Positions 35,802 to 44,636 of a DNA stretch of 64,000 nucleotides are shown here, piece by piece. Below the pieces are notes generated by a model. That model made no database searches, was not told the origin of the DNA, and saw nothing but the letters and a program-made list of their open reading frames with translations. The DNA lies in assembly GCA_001580565.1 (NCBI GenBank), contig LRBF01000170.1, forward strand, positions 40,423-104,422. The letters run 5' to 3'. The DNA is from Caballeronia megalochromosomata (GTDB lineage Bacteria > Pseudomonadota > Gammaproteobacteria > Burkholderiales > Burkholderiaceae). The position numbers were made by a program, and so were the translations under genes. Position 1 is the stretch's first letter. Each line of letters opens with the position of its first letter.

Positions 35802-36419
35802 ATGCCCGTCGCTTCTTTCCAGACCATTGAACCGAAAATCCTCTACTTCGGAACGCCAGTGGCGCTCGTCAGTTCGATCAACGAAGACGGCACCACCAAC
35901 ATCGCACCGATATCGTCATTCTGGGCATTGGGCTGGACAATGATGCTGGGCCTTCTGGACGAAACCAAGACAGCGGAAAACCTGGCGCGGTATCCCGAGT
36001 GCGTCGTCAATATTCCGTCGCCGGAACTCTGGCGGCAAGTGGAGCAACTCGCGCCACTCACCGGAAAGGACCCCGTTCCGGACTTGAAGGCGGATCAGTT
36101 CAGCTACGAGAAAGACAAGTTCGAAGCCGGCGACTTCACGCCCATGCCGAGCGAACTCGTGAAACCGGCTCGTGTCGCCGAATGCCCGATGCATCTGGAA
36201 GCGAAGGTTCGCCAAATACATCGCATGGGTGGCGAAAAGCTGGAGCAACTCGGCGGGGGCGTCGCGGCCGAAGTCGAAATTCTTCGCATGCATGCCGATG
36301 ACGCGTTTGTGAAGGAAGGGAAGCATATCGACACGCAGAAGTGGTCGCCGCTCATCTATAACTTCCGTCACTATTTCAGGCTCGCCGGAAAGGAGTTAGG
36401 GAAAACTTTCCGCGCGTAA
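35802..36419 (+). CDS. flavin reductase-like FMN-binding protein
   Basis: A 205-residue protein of the flavin-reductase-like split beta-barrel family. The FMN-binding N-terminal pattern is VALVSSINEDGTTNIAPISSF (split over residues 21-40), followed by GLLDETKTAENLARYPECVVNIP, where the family contacts the isoalloxazine ring. The C-terminal half (HLEAKVRQIHRM, then GKHIDTQKWSPLIYNFRHYFRL) matches family members of about 200 residues. These bind FMN and either reduce it for a monooxygenase or act on their own. No monooxygenase gene is next to it, so the partner is unknown. Confidence 0.8.
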   Translation: MPVASFQTIEPKILYFGTPVALVSSINEDGTTNIAPISSFWALGWTMMLGLLDETKTAENLARYPECVVNIPSPELWRQVEQLAPLTGKDPVPDLKADQFSYEKDKFEAGDFTPMPSELVKPARVAECPMHLEAKVRQIHRMGGEKLEQLGGGVAAEVEILRMHADDAFVKEGKHIDTQKWSPLIYNFRHYFRLAGKELGKTFRA

Positions 36420-36513
36420 TTCGCTTTGACTGACTGTCATGGCGTGGTCATACGACTCGCCATAATGTCACCCTGACGGAGCGCATCTCATCCCCATCAG
36501 GAGACATACGTCC

Positions 36514-38184
36514 ATGGTCACGAAGAACCAGCAGGACGGCGCATCGATTGCATCGCGCCGCGGATTTCTGAAGCTCGCGGGTGCATCGGGACTCGCGACC
36601 GCCGCGAATGTCGTGACCGGTCCTGCGCTCGCTCAGGCGTCGCATCCGGATGGCACGCCCGAGCAGATTCATCTGACGTGGGGCGAAGATCCGACGAGAG
36701 AAGTGATCGTGAGCTGGGGATCGCTTGCGCAGGCGGTCCAGCCACGCGTGCGGATCAGCACGCACGATGGCCACGCGCACGTCATCCACGCCGTGCAGCG
36801 GACCTACACCGATGGTCTGAACGGCGAGACCGTCTTCACGTATCACGCGCGGCTGCATGAGCTTCGCCCGCACACGACGTATCAATACGAAGTCACCGCC
36901 GACAACGACAGCAAGGCCGCCCAACCCTTCACCGCCAGCTTCACGACTGCGCCTCGCGGACGTCGCAAGTTCCGCTTCACGAGCTACGGCGATCTCGCAA
37001 CACCGAACACGGGCTGGGTTTTGTCCTCGCCTCAAAGCCGCTTTGCCGTGCAGGCCGTCGAACGCTTCGAGCCGCTCTTCCATTTGCTCAACGGCGACCT
37101 CTGCTATGCCAACCTGAATCCGGCGCAACAGCCCGAAGTCTGGCGCGACTTCGGCAACAACGCCCAGACATCGGCGGCGAACCGGCCCTGGATGCCTTGC
37201 CCCGGCAATCACGAGATCGAGTTCAACAACGGCCAGCAAGGCTTCGCGTCGTATCTGACGCGCTACACGCTGCCCGACAACGGCACGCATTTTCCGGGGC
37301 GCTGGTACAGCTTTCGCGTGAGTTCGGTGCTGTTCATCTCGCTCGATGCCGACGACGTCGTCTATCAGGACGGCGCCGCATTCGTCGCCGGGCCGGCGCC
37401 GCTCGTGCCTGCCGCGAGCACGGCCAATGCCGCCATCGCGCCGGGCACGTCCTTCTATGTGCGCGGATACAGCAATGGCGAACAAACGCGCTGGCTCGAA
37501 CGAACCTTGCGCGATGCATCGCATGATGACGACATCGACTGGATCGTCGTGCAGATGCACCAGGATGCGCTCAGTTCATCGAAGACGGGCAATGGCTCGG
37601 ACAAGGGCATCCGCGAAGCGTGGCTGCCGCTCTTCGATCGCTATGGCGTGGATCTCGTGCTGTGCGGTCACGATCACGATTACGAGCGCAGTCATCCGGT
37701 GCGCGGCTGCAATCATCTGGCAGGCCGCAATGCGACGACAGGCGAACGCGTCGACACCTTGCAGCCGCGTCCCGTCGAAACATCGCAGCGCGCGAACGAT
37801 CCCATCGACACGACGCACGGCACCATCCATTTGATTCTCGGCGGTGGCGGCACCAGCGCGCCGCTCGATGTCTATGGCACCGATCCAGGCAACGGCTTGC
37901 CGCAGGCGCAGGTGTTCACGAAGCCGAATCACCCCGTGCCGGGCGCGACGGCGGGCACGTTCGTTCGCCCGGTCGCCGATGCGGTCGAAGACGCGATCTG
38001 GTCCGCGCAGCGCGACACGGGCACGGGATACGGCATCGCCGTTTTCGATGTCGATCCCGGCGAGCGCGGCGGCAAGGCATCGATCACGTTGAGCTATTAC
38101 CACGCACCCGGCGCCGACAAGACGCCGACCGCCGAATACGAGCTCTTCGAGACAGTCGTGTTTGAGAAGCAGTGCCGTCGATAG
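36514..38184 (+). CDS. Tat-exported purple acid phosphatase-like metallophosphoesterase
   Basis: A 556-residue secreted phosphatase. The twin-arginine motif SRRGFLKL is at residues 14-21 with cleavage likely after PALA (40). An N-terminal fibronectin-like purple-acid-phosphatase domain (IHLTWGEDPTREVIVSW) is followed by the metallophosphoesterase core: YGDLATPNTG, LNGDLCYANL (GDxxY), CPGNHEIEF, VQMHQDALSS and CGHDHDYERSHP, which together provide the two-metal site. It probably releases phosphate from organic esters in the periplasm or outside the cell. It stands alone, with a terminator about 240 bp downstream. A ribosome site (caggagac) precedes the ATG. Confidence 0.88.
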   Translation: MVTKNQQDGASIASRRGFLKLAGASGLATAANVVTGPALAQASHPDGTPEQIHLTWGEDPTREVIVSWGSLAQAVQPRVRISTHDGHAHVIHAVQRTYTDGLNGETVFTYHARLHELRPHTTYQYEVTADNDSKAAQPFTASFTTAPRGRRKFRFTSYGDLATPNTGWVLSSPQSRFAVQAVERFEPLFHLLNGDLCYANLNPAQQPEVWRDFGNNAQTSAANRPWMPCPGNHEIEFNNGQQGFASYLTRYTLPDNGTHFPGRWYSFRVSSVLFISLDADDVVYQDGAAFVAGPAPLVPAASTANAAIAPGTSFYVRGYSNGEQTRWLERTLRDASHDDDIDWIVVQMHQDALSSSKTGNGSDKGIREAWLPLFDRYGVDLVLCGHDHDYERSHPVRGCNHLAGRNATTGERVDTLQPRPVETSQRANDPIDTTHGTIHLILGGGGTSAPLDVYGTDPGNGLPQAQVFTKPNHPVPGATAGTFVRPVADAVEDAIWSAQRDTGTGYGIAVFDVDPGERGGKASITLSYYHAPGADKTPTAEYELFETVVFEKQCRR

Positions 38185-38420
38185 TCGTCGGCATCGCGGG
38201 CGCGATCTTGAGCATTGCAATCGGTCGGGGTGAGGGCTGAATCGGCGCCTGTTCGGACCATGGCTTTCGAGTCCGGCGCATTACACTGATTTCCGTGATG
38301 CAGACTATCGCATCACACGGACACCGAACGACTCGCTGAGCAAACCGGCTTACCTGACCTTTTACCGGATGCAGCACGCGTCGAGTGAACGTGTTTTTCC
38401 TGAAGCTCGCAATGTCCGCA

Positions 38421-38457
38421 AGCCCCGGTGAAGGTTCTACCGGGGCTTCGGTTTTTT
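38421..38457 (+). terminator. rho-independent terminator
   Basis: Arms AGCCCCGGT (38421-38429) and ACCGGGGCT (38439-38447) pair perfectly around nine bases and are followed by TTCGGTTTTTT. This is the best intrinsic terminator in the window. It lies 237 bp after the phosphatase gene. Confidence 0.85.
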
Positions 38458-38595
38458 GGAGTAGCGATCGTTGCGAAACGCCCATCACAGTCGGCATATC
38501 GGACGCACGAGCGGCTTTTTTTCGAAACACGCAGTCTCATCCTTTCGTCGAAGCGCGCCGCATCCCATCGCGTAAATTACCGGCGTTTCCCCGCC

Positions 38596-38617
38596 ATTTT
38601 TCCATATATGGAAAAAT
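38596..38617. promoter_or_regulatory. perfect 22-bp palindrome, candidate IclR-family operator
   Basis: Arms ATTTTTCCATA and TATGGAAAAAT form an uninterrupted perfect dyad. The core TTCCA-N4-TGGAA resembles IclR-type operators (E. coli IclR uses TGGAAA/TTTCCA half-sites). The site lies 21 bp before the -35 box at 38639, centred near -68 to the likely start, a position usual for activation rather than blocking. The cluster ends with an IclR gene (45034), the natural candidate to bind it. Confidence 0.7.
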
Positions 38618-38638
38618 AAATCCGTCCGGGAAAAACTG

Positions 38639-38668
38639 TTGACCCTCGAAAATGCTGGACCGTATAGT
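38639..38668 (+). promoter_or_regulatory. sigma70 promoter of the aldehyde dehydrogenase cluster
   Basis: TTGACC (38639-38644) and TATAGT (38663-38668) are separated by 18 bp, a close match to the consensus. It lies about 50 bp before the GTG start of the aldehyde dehydrogenase gene. Confidence 0.65.
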
Positions 38669-38719
38669 CCTCTCCACTCGCCGTGAGCCGTCACGCCGAA
38701 CTGAACGGAGAATTCCTAC

Positions 38720-40144
38720 GTGCAGCATTATGAAAATTTCATCGATAACGAATTCGCCGAGTCGACATCGCAATCGCGCATCGAGGTCCTGAATCCGGCG
38801 ACCGAGCAAGTTGTCGCCCTCGTCGATACAGCCAGTCCAGAAGATGCACGCCACGCCGCTCGCCGGGCCACGGCGGCACAAAAACGGTGGCGCCGGCTGC
38901 CCGCCGCCGAGCGGGCAAAAGTGCTCCACCGGCTTGCCGACGCGCTCGTTGCGCGTGCAGACCGGATCGGCGCCGCCCTCGCGCTCGAATCGGGGAAGAG
39001 TCCCGCCCATGCGCGCGCTGAAGTGACATATGCCGCGGAAGTCACGCGCTATCACGCCGAATGGGCACGCCGCATTACCGGCGAAATCATCCCGAGCGAC
39101 AACCCCAACGAAAATCTCCTGCTTTATCGCGAGCCGATCGGTGTCGTCGTCTGCCTCATCCCGTTCAATTCGCCGGTCTACACGCTGATGCGCAAGATCG
39201 CGCCAGCGCTCATCACGGGCAACACGGTGATCGTGCGTCCGAGCAGCTACACGCCGTGCTCGGCGCTGGAGATCGCGCATGCGGTCGCGCAGGCGGAAGT
39301 GCCGGCCGGCGTGATCAACATCATGGCGATGAGTCACCTCGTGGCCGAGCAGGTCTGCACACACCCGTCGGTGGGCATGATCACCCTCACCGGAAGCGTC
39401 GGGGCGGGCCGCAAGGTGCTGGAATATTCGCAGGTCAATATCGCGAAGGTGGCGCTCGAACTCGGTGGCAAAACGCCCGCGATCATCGAACCCGATGCGA
39501 ACCTCGAACAGGCGGCCGCCGACATCGTTCGCTCGAAGACCACCAACTGCGGGCAGCTCTGTACCGCGGTCGAGCGCGTGTACGTGCACGAGGAGGTCGC
39601 CCCGAAGTTCATCGGCTTGCTGCGCAACCGCATGCGCGAGCGCCAATGGGGCGACCGCAGCAAGAATCACGACTGGATGGGGCCGCTGATCCACGAGAAT
39701 GCGCGGCTGCATATCCACCAGATGGTCCAACGCGCGATCGACGACGGTGCCATCCTCGAGTGCGGCGGGGAAATCCCGCAAGGCAATGGATTCTTCTATC
39801 CGCCGACCCTGCTCTCCGGCTGCCGTCAGGATATGGAGATCATCCAGGAAGAAGTCTTCGGACCGGTGCTGGGCGTCGTGACCTACAAGACGCTCGACGA
39901 AGCGCTGGAAATGGCCAACGATCATCAGTTCGGACTCGCCTCGATGATCTACAGCGAGAACTACCGCACGATCATGCGCGTGGCCAACGAGATCGAAGCC
40001 GGCGAGTGCTACGTGAACCGCATCCCCGATGACCCGTATCAGGGCCACCATTCGGGCTGGAAGCGTTCCGGCATTGGCGGCGACGACGGCCAGCACGGCA
40101 TGCTCGCCTTCACGCAGACACGCCTGGTGGTCGCGACGTGGTAA
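38720..40144 (+). CDS. aldehyde dehydrogenase, AldA (lactaldehyde/glycolaldehyde)-like
   Basis: A 474-residue NAD-dependent aldehyde dehydrogenase. Catalytic residues are Asn150 (IPFNSPVY), Glu247 (ALELGGK) and Cys281 (NCGQLCTAVERV); TGSVGAG near 224-230 binds the cofactor. The sequence follows E. coli AldA along its length, including GEIIPSDNPNENLLL, AVERVYV and HSGWKRSGIGGDDGQHG. It begins with GTG 38720 after an aacggag site. AldA-type enzymes oxidise lactaldehyde, glycolaldehyde or similar aldehydes formed by sugar aldolases. It leads the operon that continues with a transporter, a sugar-acid dehydratase and a GMC oxidoreductase. Confidence 0.88.
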   Translation: MQHYENFIDNEFAESTSQSRIEVLNPATEQVVALVDTASPEDARHAARRATAAQKRWRRLPAAERAKVLHRLADALVARADRIGAALALESGKSPAHARAEVTYAAEVTRYHAEWARRITGEIIPSDNPNENLLLYREPIGVVVCLIPFNSPVYTLMRKIAPALITGNTVIVRPSSYTPCSALEIAHAVAQAEVPAGVINIMAMSHLVAEQVCTHPSVGMITLTGSVGAGRKVLEYSQVNIAKVALELGGKTPAIIEPDANLEQAAADIVRSKTTNCGQLCTAVERVYVHEEVAPKFIGLLRNRMRERQWGDRSKNHDWMGPLIHENARLHIHQMVQRAIDDGAILECGGEIPQGNGFFYPPTLLSGCRQDMEIIQEEVFGPVLGVVTYKTLDEALEMANDHQFGLASMIYSENYRTIMRVANEIEAGECYVNRIPDDPYQGHHSGWKRSGIGGDDGQHGMLAFTQTRLVVATW

Positions 40145-40180
40145 GCCACGCGGTTGCCCGGTAATTCCCGATTGCACGGC

Positions 40181-40219
40181 TGGACCGGGACACATCAGGC
40201 CTTCTTGCGGCCCGGTCCA
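40181..40219. repeat. 9-bp inverted repeat after the aldehyde dehydrogenase gene
   Basis: TGGACCGGG (40181-40189) and CCCGGTCCA (40211-40219) are perfect arms around 21 bases, 37 bp after the stop codon. The hairpin could protect or end the upstream message; no T-run follows. Confidence 0.45.
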
Positions 40220-40243
40220 CATCAAACAAGCAAGTTACGCAAA

Positions 40244-40260
40244 CCGAATATCTGATTCGG
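40244..40260. promoter_or_regulatory. dyad upstream of MFS gene
   Basis: CCGAAT and ATTCGG are separated by five bases, about 115 bp before the MFS start. It is a possible second operator, unlike the 22-bp palindrome in sequence. Confidence 0.4.
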
Positions 40261-40372
40261 AATGCTTATTAGCAGCGGAGCGCATCGCCCAGACATTGAA
40301 GATCACGCCGAGATAGTCATGCATTACCGGTGAGACACACCGGGCATCGAGCAATAAAAAATTGGAGACATC

Positions 40373-41677
40373 ATGACTGTAGCAATCGAACCCACCGAGC
40401 AGACCGTGGCGGAATCAGCCGCCTCACGCTCTCCATTAGTCCGCTATTTTCAGCTGGCCGTGCTCACGCTCGCGGCCGGCGCGCTGTACCCGATGCTTTA
40501 CCTGCGCCAGAACTTCGAGAACACGCTGCTGCAGGCGTTCAACATCACCTCAGACCAGCTCGGCGAACTCTATTCGATCCTGGGCATCGTCTATGTGATC
40601 ACTTATATTCCGAGCGGATGGCTGGCTGACCGTGTGAGCTCACGCTGGCTCGTCGTGGTCTCCCTCGGCACCGTGGGCCTGCTGGGTCTGTGGTTCGCGA
40701 CCTATCCCGATGCGTCGATGCTGCGCTGGATCTTTCTCGGCTGGGGTATCGCCGGAGGCCTGACGTTCTGGTCGGCCATTTTGCGAGCCGTCAAGCTGCT
40801 CGGCACCGAGCGTGAACAGGGCCGCTTCTTCGGCATCCTCGACGGCGGCCGCGGCCTCACGGAAGCGGTGCTTGCCTCGATCGCCATAGCCATCTTTGCG
40901 CACTATGCGAGTCTCGCCCCGCAACTTTCGCTGCGTCCCGTGATCCACATGTACGCCTACACGTGCCTCGGGATCGGCGTGCTGGCCGGGCTGATCCTGC
41001 CGAACGACCGGACCCGCACGCGGGAGGCCGGTGGCGCAACACAGGGTGGCGCTTCAGCGCTCGGCGACTTCGTCATGCTGATCCGCATTCCGGAAATCTG
41101 GCTCATCAGCCTGATCGTGCTGTCCGGTTATCAGCTGTTGTGGGCCACGTTTTCCTTCTCCAGCTACATCCAGGAACACTTCTCGACGTCGGCGGTGCTC
41201 GCGGGTGAGTTGACCGTCATCAAGCTATGGATGCGCCCGATCGGCGCGATCGGCGGCGGCTTCCTCGGTGACCGCTTCTCCAACGTCACGGTGCTGGGCT
41301 TCGGCATGCTCGCGGCCGCCGTTGCGTGGATGCTGTTCGTCCTCGTGCCGGCTTCGGTCCCCATGTGGCTGCTGGCCTGCTGCATCGTCCTGCTCGGCCT
41401 GATGACCTATTCGGTACACGGTCTGTACTGGGCCATCATCGATCGCTGCCATGTGCCGGCGCGCGTGACGGGGCTTGCCATCGGGATCATCTCGATGATC
41501 GGTCTCTCGCCCGACGTGTTCCTGCCGATGATCAGCTCGGCGATTTCTCACCGCTTCCCGGGCGTGCTCGGCACGCAGCTCTACTTCGTGTACATCGGCG
41601 CGTGCTGCCTGCTCGGTAGCGGCCTCGTGTACGTATTCAAGAAGCGCACCGAGCACTACCGCTTTCCGGGCCGGTAA
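40373..41677 (+). CDS. MFS transporter
   Basis: A 434-residue inner-membrane permease with about twelve hydrophobic segments. It has YIPSGWLADRVSSRWL in loop 2-3 (the MFS signature), GWGIAGGLTFWSAILRAVKLLG in TM4, and GGGFLGDRFSNV in the equivalent loop of the second half. It probably imports the sugar acid or polyol used by the cluster. The start follows a ttggagac site. It is 229 bp after the aldehyde dehydrogenase gene and 45 bp before the dehydratase gene. Confidence 0.88.
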   Translation: MTVAIEPTEQTVAESAASRSPLVRYFQLAVLTLAAGALYPMLYLRQNFENTLLQAFNITSDQLGELYSILGIVYVITYIPSGWLADRVSSRWLVVVSLGTVGLLGLWFATYPDASMLRWIFLGWGIAGGLTFWSAILRAVKLLGTEREQGRFFGILDGGRGLTEAVLASIAIAIFAHYASLAPQLSLRPVIHMYAYTCLGIGVLAGLILPNDRTRTREAGGATQGGASALGDFVMLIRIPEIWLISLIVLSGYQLLWATFSFSSYIQEHFSTSAVLAGELTVIKLWMRPIGAIGGGFLGDRFSNVTVLGFGMLAAAVAWMLFVLVPASVPMWLLACCIVLLGLMTYSVHGLYWAIIDRCHVPARVTGLAIGIISMIGLSPDVFLPMISSAISHRFPGVLGTQLYFVYIGACCLLGSGLVYVFKKRTEHYRFPGR

Positions 41678-41721
41678 GCGCCCGACGCTGACGCAACAAC
41701 GCATTATCCTGAGACGAATCC

Positions 41722-42972
41722 ATGCAAATCACCTCGCTTGAAACCTACGTCGTTGCCGTGCCGCCTCCGTACATCGGTGGCCGCTACTGGATCTTCGTGA
41801 AGCTGAAAACCGCCTGCGGCATCGAGGGCGTGGGCGAAGTCTACGCCGCGAGCTTCCACCCCGACGTGATGGAAAAGGCCATCGGCGACGTGTACCAGCG
41901 CTACCTCGAAAATCACGATCCGCACCACATCGAGCGATTCTTTCGCGAAGCCTATTCGAGCGGCTTCACGCAGCGTCCCGACGTGAGCATGATGGGCATC
42001 GTGAGCGGCCTCGAAATGGCGTGCTGGGACATCATCGGCAAGGCGGCCAACAAGCCGGTCTACGAGCTGATCGGCGGCAAGGTCAACGAGCGCCTGCGCT
42101 CCTATACGTACCTGTATCCGAAGAACGAGGATGGTTCCTACAGCCACGACTACGAGGACATCGAGCCGTCCGTGCGCTGCGCCGAAGAATACGTGAAGCA
42201 GGGCTTCACGGCGATCAAGTTCGATCCGGCCGGGCCTTACACGGCGTATTGCGGCCACCAGTTGAGCCTCGAACTGCTCGAGCAGTCCGCGACGTTCTGC
42301 CGACGTCTGCGCGAGGCAGTCGGCACGAAGTGCGATCTCATCTTCGGCACGCACGGCCAGATGACCCCGTCGGCCGCCGTGCGACTGGCCCGGTACATCG
42401 AGCCTTACGATCCGCTGTGGTTCGAAGAGCCCGTGCCTCCCGGACAGTCCGAGGCAATGGGTCGCGTCGCGCAGAAGACCAGCATCCCGATCGCGACCGG
42501 CGAGCGTCTGACCACCAAGTACGAGTTCTTCGACGTGCTGCGCAACAACGCGGCATCGATCCTGCAGATGAATCTCGGGCGCGTCGGCGGCATCCTCGAA
42601 GCGAAGAAGATCGCGAGTCTGGCCGAGGTCTACTACGCGCAGATCGCACCGCACCTCTACAACGGCCCGATCGGCGCGGCGGCGAGCATCCAGCTCGGCG
42701 TGGCGTCGCCCAACTTCCTGATTCAGGAAAGCATCATGCGCTGGGAAGGCTTCCACGCCGAAATCCTGAAGAAGCCGATCGTCTGGGAAGACGGCTACAT
42801 CATCCCGTCGACGGAGCCGGGTCTCGGGGTCGAACTCGACATGGACGTCGTCAGGGCCAACATGCCATACACGAGCCGGCGTCTGCACCTGACCGTCTCG
42901 ACCCAGCCGTTCGATGTGAAGGCGGGTCCCTCCGACAGCTGGAAGGCGCGCTATGCCGAGGACAAGGAATAG
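41722..42972 (+). CDS. enolase-superfamily (mandelate racemase/muconate lactonising) sugar-acid dehydratase
   Basis: A 416-residue member of the mandelate racemase subgroup. The capping domain occupies about 1-125. The barrel has TAIKFDPAGPY (catalytic Lys segment), Mg ligands in DLIFGTHGQ, WFEEPVPP and ATGERLTTKYEF, and APHLYNGPIG with the general base His. The pattern resembles D-galactonate-type dehydratases, which abstract the 2-proton of an aldonate and eliminate the 3-hydroxyl to give a 2-keto-3-deoxy acid. The exact sugar is not predictable. It is followed 5 bp later by the GMC gene. Confidence 0.85.
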   Translation: MQITSLETYVVAVPPPYIGGRYWIFVKLKTACGIEGVGEVYAASFHPDVMEKAIGDVYQRYLENHDPHHIERFFREAYSSGFTQRPDVSMMGIVSGLEMACWDIIGKAANKPVYELIGGKVNERLRSYTYLYPKNEDGSYSHDYEDIEPSVRCAEEYVKQGFTAIKFDPAGPYTAYCGHQLSLELLEQSATFCRRLREAVGTKCDLIFGTHGQMTPSAAVRLARYIEPYDPLWFEEPVPPGQSEAMGRVAQKTSIPIATGERLTTKYEFFDVLRNNAASILQMNLGRVGGILEAKKIASLAEVYYAQIAPHLYNGPIGAAASIQLGVASPNFLIQESIMRWEGFHAEILKKPIVWEDGYIIPSTEPGLGVELDMDVVRANMPYTSRRLHLTVSTQPFDVKAGPSDSWKARYAEDKE

Positions 42973-42977
42973 AGGCC

Positions 42978-44591
42978 ATGCATGCATCGACCTTCGACTA
43001 CATCATCGTGGGCGCCGGCTCGGCGGGCTGCATCCTCGCTGATCGCCTGAGCGAATCGGGCAAGTTCCGCGTGCTGCTGCTCGAGGCGGGCAGCGCGGAC
43101 AAGTCCATGTGGCTGCGCATGCCGCTCGGATTCGCAAAACTGTTCTATCACCCGAAGTACAACTGGCGTTACCAGACGGAGCCGCAGCGCGAACTCGCCG
43201 GCCAGCGCGTCTATACGCCGCGCGGCAAGGTGCTCGGGGGCTCGGGGGCGATCAACGCGATGATCTACGTGCGCGGCCAGCGCCGGGACTTCGACGACTG
43301 GGCCTCGCACGGCAATCCCGGCTGGGGCTGGGACGACGTGCTGCCCTGGTTCAAGCGGCTGGAATCGCATCATGCGGGCGATACCGAATGGCACAGCAGC
43401 CGGGGAAAGATCCGGATCACGCGGGATCCGGTACATTCGATCTGCGAGTCGTTCTTCGAGGCGTGCACGGCGCTCGGCCATCGCGCCAACGATGATTTCA
43501 ACGGAGCGCAACTCGAGGGCTTCGGCGTCTACGACACCAACACGCGCGACGGGCAACGGGATTCATCGTGCACCGCCTATCTGCATCCCGCGATGAAGCG
43601 TTCGAATGTCGTCGTACAGACGGATGCCCTCGTGGAACGCATCCTTTTCGACGGAAACCGGACGGCGACGGGTGTCGATGTCCTGATAAGAGGCCATCGC
43701 CAGCACTTCTCCGCGCGCCGGGAGGTCATCCTCAGCGCCGGCGCCGTCGAGACGCCAAAGCTGCTGCAATGCTCGGGTGTGGGTGACGCAAATCTGTTGG
43801 GCAAACACCAGATTCCCGTGGTCCACCATGCGCCCGCAGTCGGCCGGAACCTCCAGGATCATCTGTGCGCGTCGTACTACTATCGCGCGAACTGCCCGAC
43901 CGTGAACGACGAGGTGCGCAACCTCCCCCGGCAAGCGCGGGCGATGCTCCAGTATCTGTTCCGGCGCAAGGGGCTATTCGCGACGACGGTCAAGGCCGGA
44001 GGTTTCCTGCGCACGAGTGGCGCGGAAAGGTCACCCAACGTGCAGTTGTACTTCAATCCGCTTTCGTATGTTTTGCCGGAATCGGGCGGCATGCCGCGCG
44101 TCGAGCCGTACTCTGGCTACACGATCTTTTTCGCGCCCTGCCGGCCGACGAGCCGCGGCACCATCGAGCTGACCAGCGCTGACATTCACGCGGCGCCGCG
44201 CATCGACCCCAACTACCTGTCGACTGAACACGATCAGGCCGAGGCGATCGCGGGCAGCCGGCTCGTACGCGATCTCGCCGCGACGTCGTCGCTCAGGCGG
44301 GTGACGGCCGAAGAAGTGCGTCCGGCCGAAGCAGTCTCCGACGACGCCAGCATGCTGCAATTCTTTCGCGAGCAGAGCGGATCCATCTACCACCTCTGTG
44401 GTTCGTGCGCGATGGGCAGCGATACGCAGCGCTCGGTCGTGAACAGCCAGTTGCAGGTACACGGCATGACGAACCTGCGCGTGGTGGACGCCTCGGTGTT
44501 CCCGAACATCACCTCGGGCAACATCAACGCGCCCACGATGATGGTCGCGGAAAAGGCGGCGGACATGATTCTGGAGGACGTTGCCACCTGA
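42978..44591 (+). CDS. GMC-family FAD-dependent alcohol/sugar oxidoreductase
   Basis: A 537-residue glucose-methanol-choline oxidoreductase. The dinucleotide-binding motif IIVGAGSAGC is at residues 9-18, with LLLEAGS after it; GKVLGGSGAINAMIYVRG carries GMC signature 1 and VILSAGAVETPKLL signature 2. The C-terminal catalytic pair is His in YHLCGSCAMG and Asn in GNINAPTMMVAEKAA. The ATG at 42978 is chosen; the open frame reaches much further upstream but through the dehydratase gene in another frame. No signal peptide is seen. It probably oxidises an alcohol group of the pathway substrate. The furfural/HMF oxidase HmfH is also a GMC protein, so a link to the furoate cluster is an alternative. 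Confidence 0.87.
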   Translation: MHASTFDYIIVGAGSAGCILADRLSESGKFRVLLLEAGSADKSMWLRMPLGFAKLFYHPKYNWRYQTEPQRELAGQRVYTPRGKVLGGSGAINAMIYVRGQRRDFDDWASHGNPGWGWDDVLPWFKRLESHHAGDTEWHSSRGKIRITRDPVHSICESFFEACTALGHRANDDFNGAQLEGFGVYDTNTRDGQRDSSCTAYLHPAMKRSNVVVQTDALVERILFDGNRTATGVDVLIRGHRQHFSARREVILSAGAVETPKLLQCSGVGDANLLGKHQIPVVHHAPAVGRNLQDHLCASYYYRANCPTVNDEVRNLPRQARAMLQYLFRRKGLFATTVKAGGFLRTSGAERSPNVQLYFNPLSYVLPESGGMPRVEPYSGYTIFFAPCRPTSRGTIELTSADIHAAPRIDPNYLSTEHDQAEAIAGSRLVRDLAATSSLRRVTAEEVRPAEAVSDDASMLQFFREQSGSIYHLCGSCAMGSDTQRSVVNSQLQVHGMTNLRVVDASVFPNITSGNINAPTMMVAEKAADMILEDVAT

Positions 44592-44636
44592 TCCGCTCCA
44601 GCCTGCAGGAGACAATTTTCACAGGTCAAAAGAACA

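Larger units (their letters stand above)
38185..38719. other. 535-bp intergenic region with terminator, palindrome and promoter
   Basis: No protein gene is supported here. From the left it holds about 235 bp of unassigned sequence ending in a strong intrinsic terminator (38421-38457). That is far from the phosphatase stop, so a small RNA of 100-200 nt ending at this terminator is possible. Next come a perfect 22-bp palindrome (38596-38617) and a sigma70-like promoter (38639-38668) for the aldehyde dehydrogenase operon. Confidence 0.6.

Noticed and set aside
42021..42977. A long N-terminal extension of the GMC oxidoreductase
   Set aside because: It runs through the dehydratase gene in another frame and has no similarity; the FAD-binding start begins at 42978.
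42978..44591. HmfH, the HMF/furfural oxidase, for the GMC gene
   Set aside because: It lies in a sugar-acid operon with its own IclR regulator, more than 10 kb from the furoate genes; GMC specificity cannot be read from sequence.
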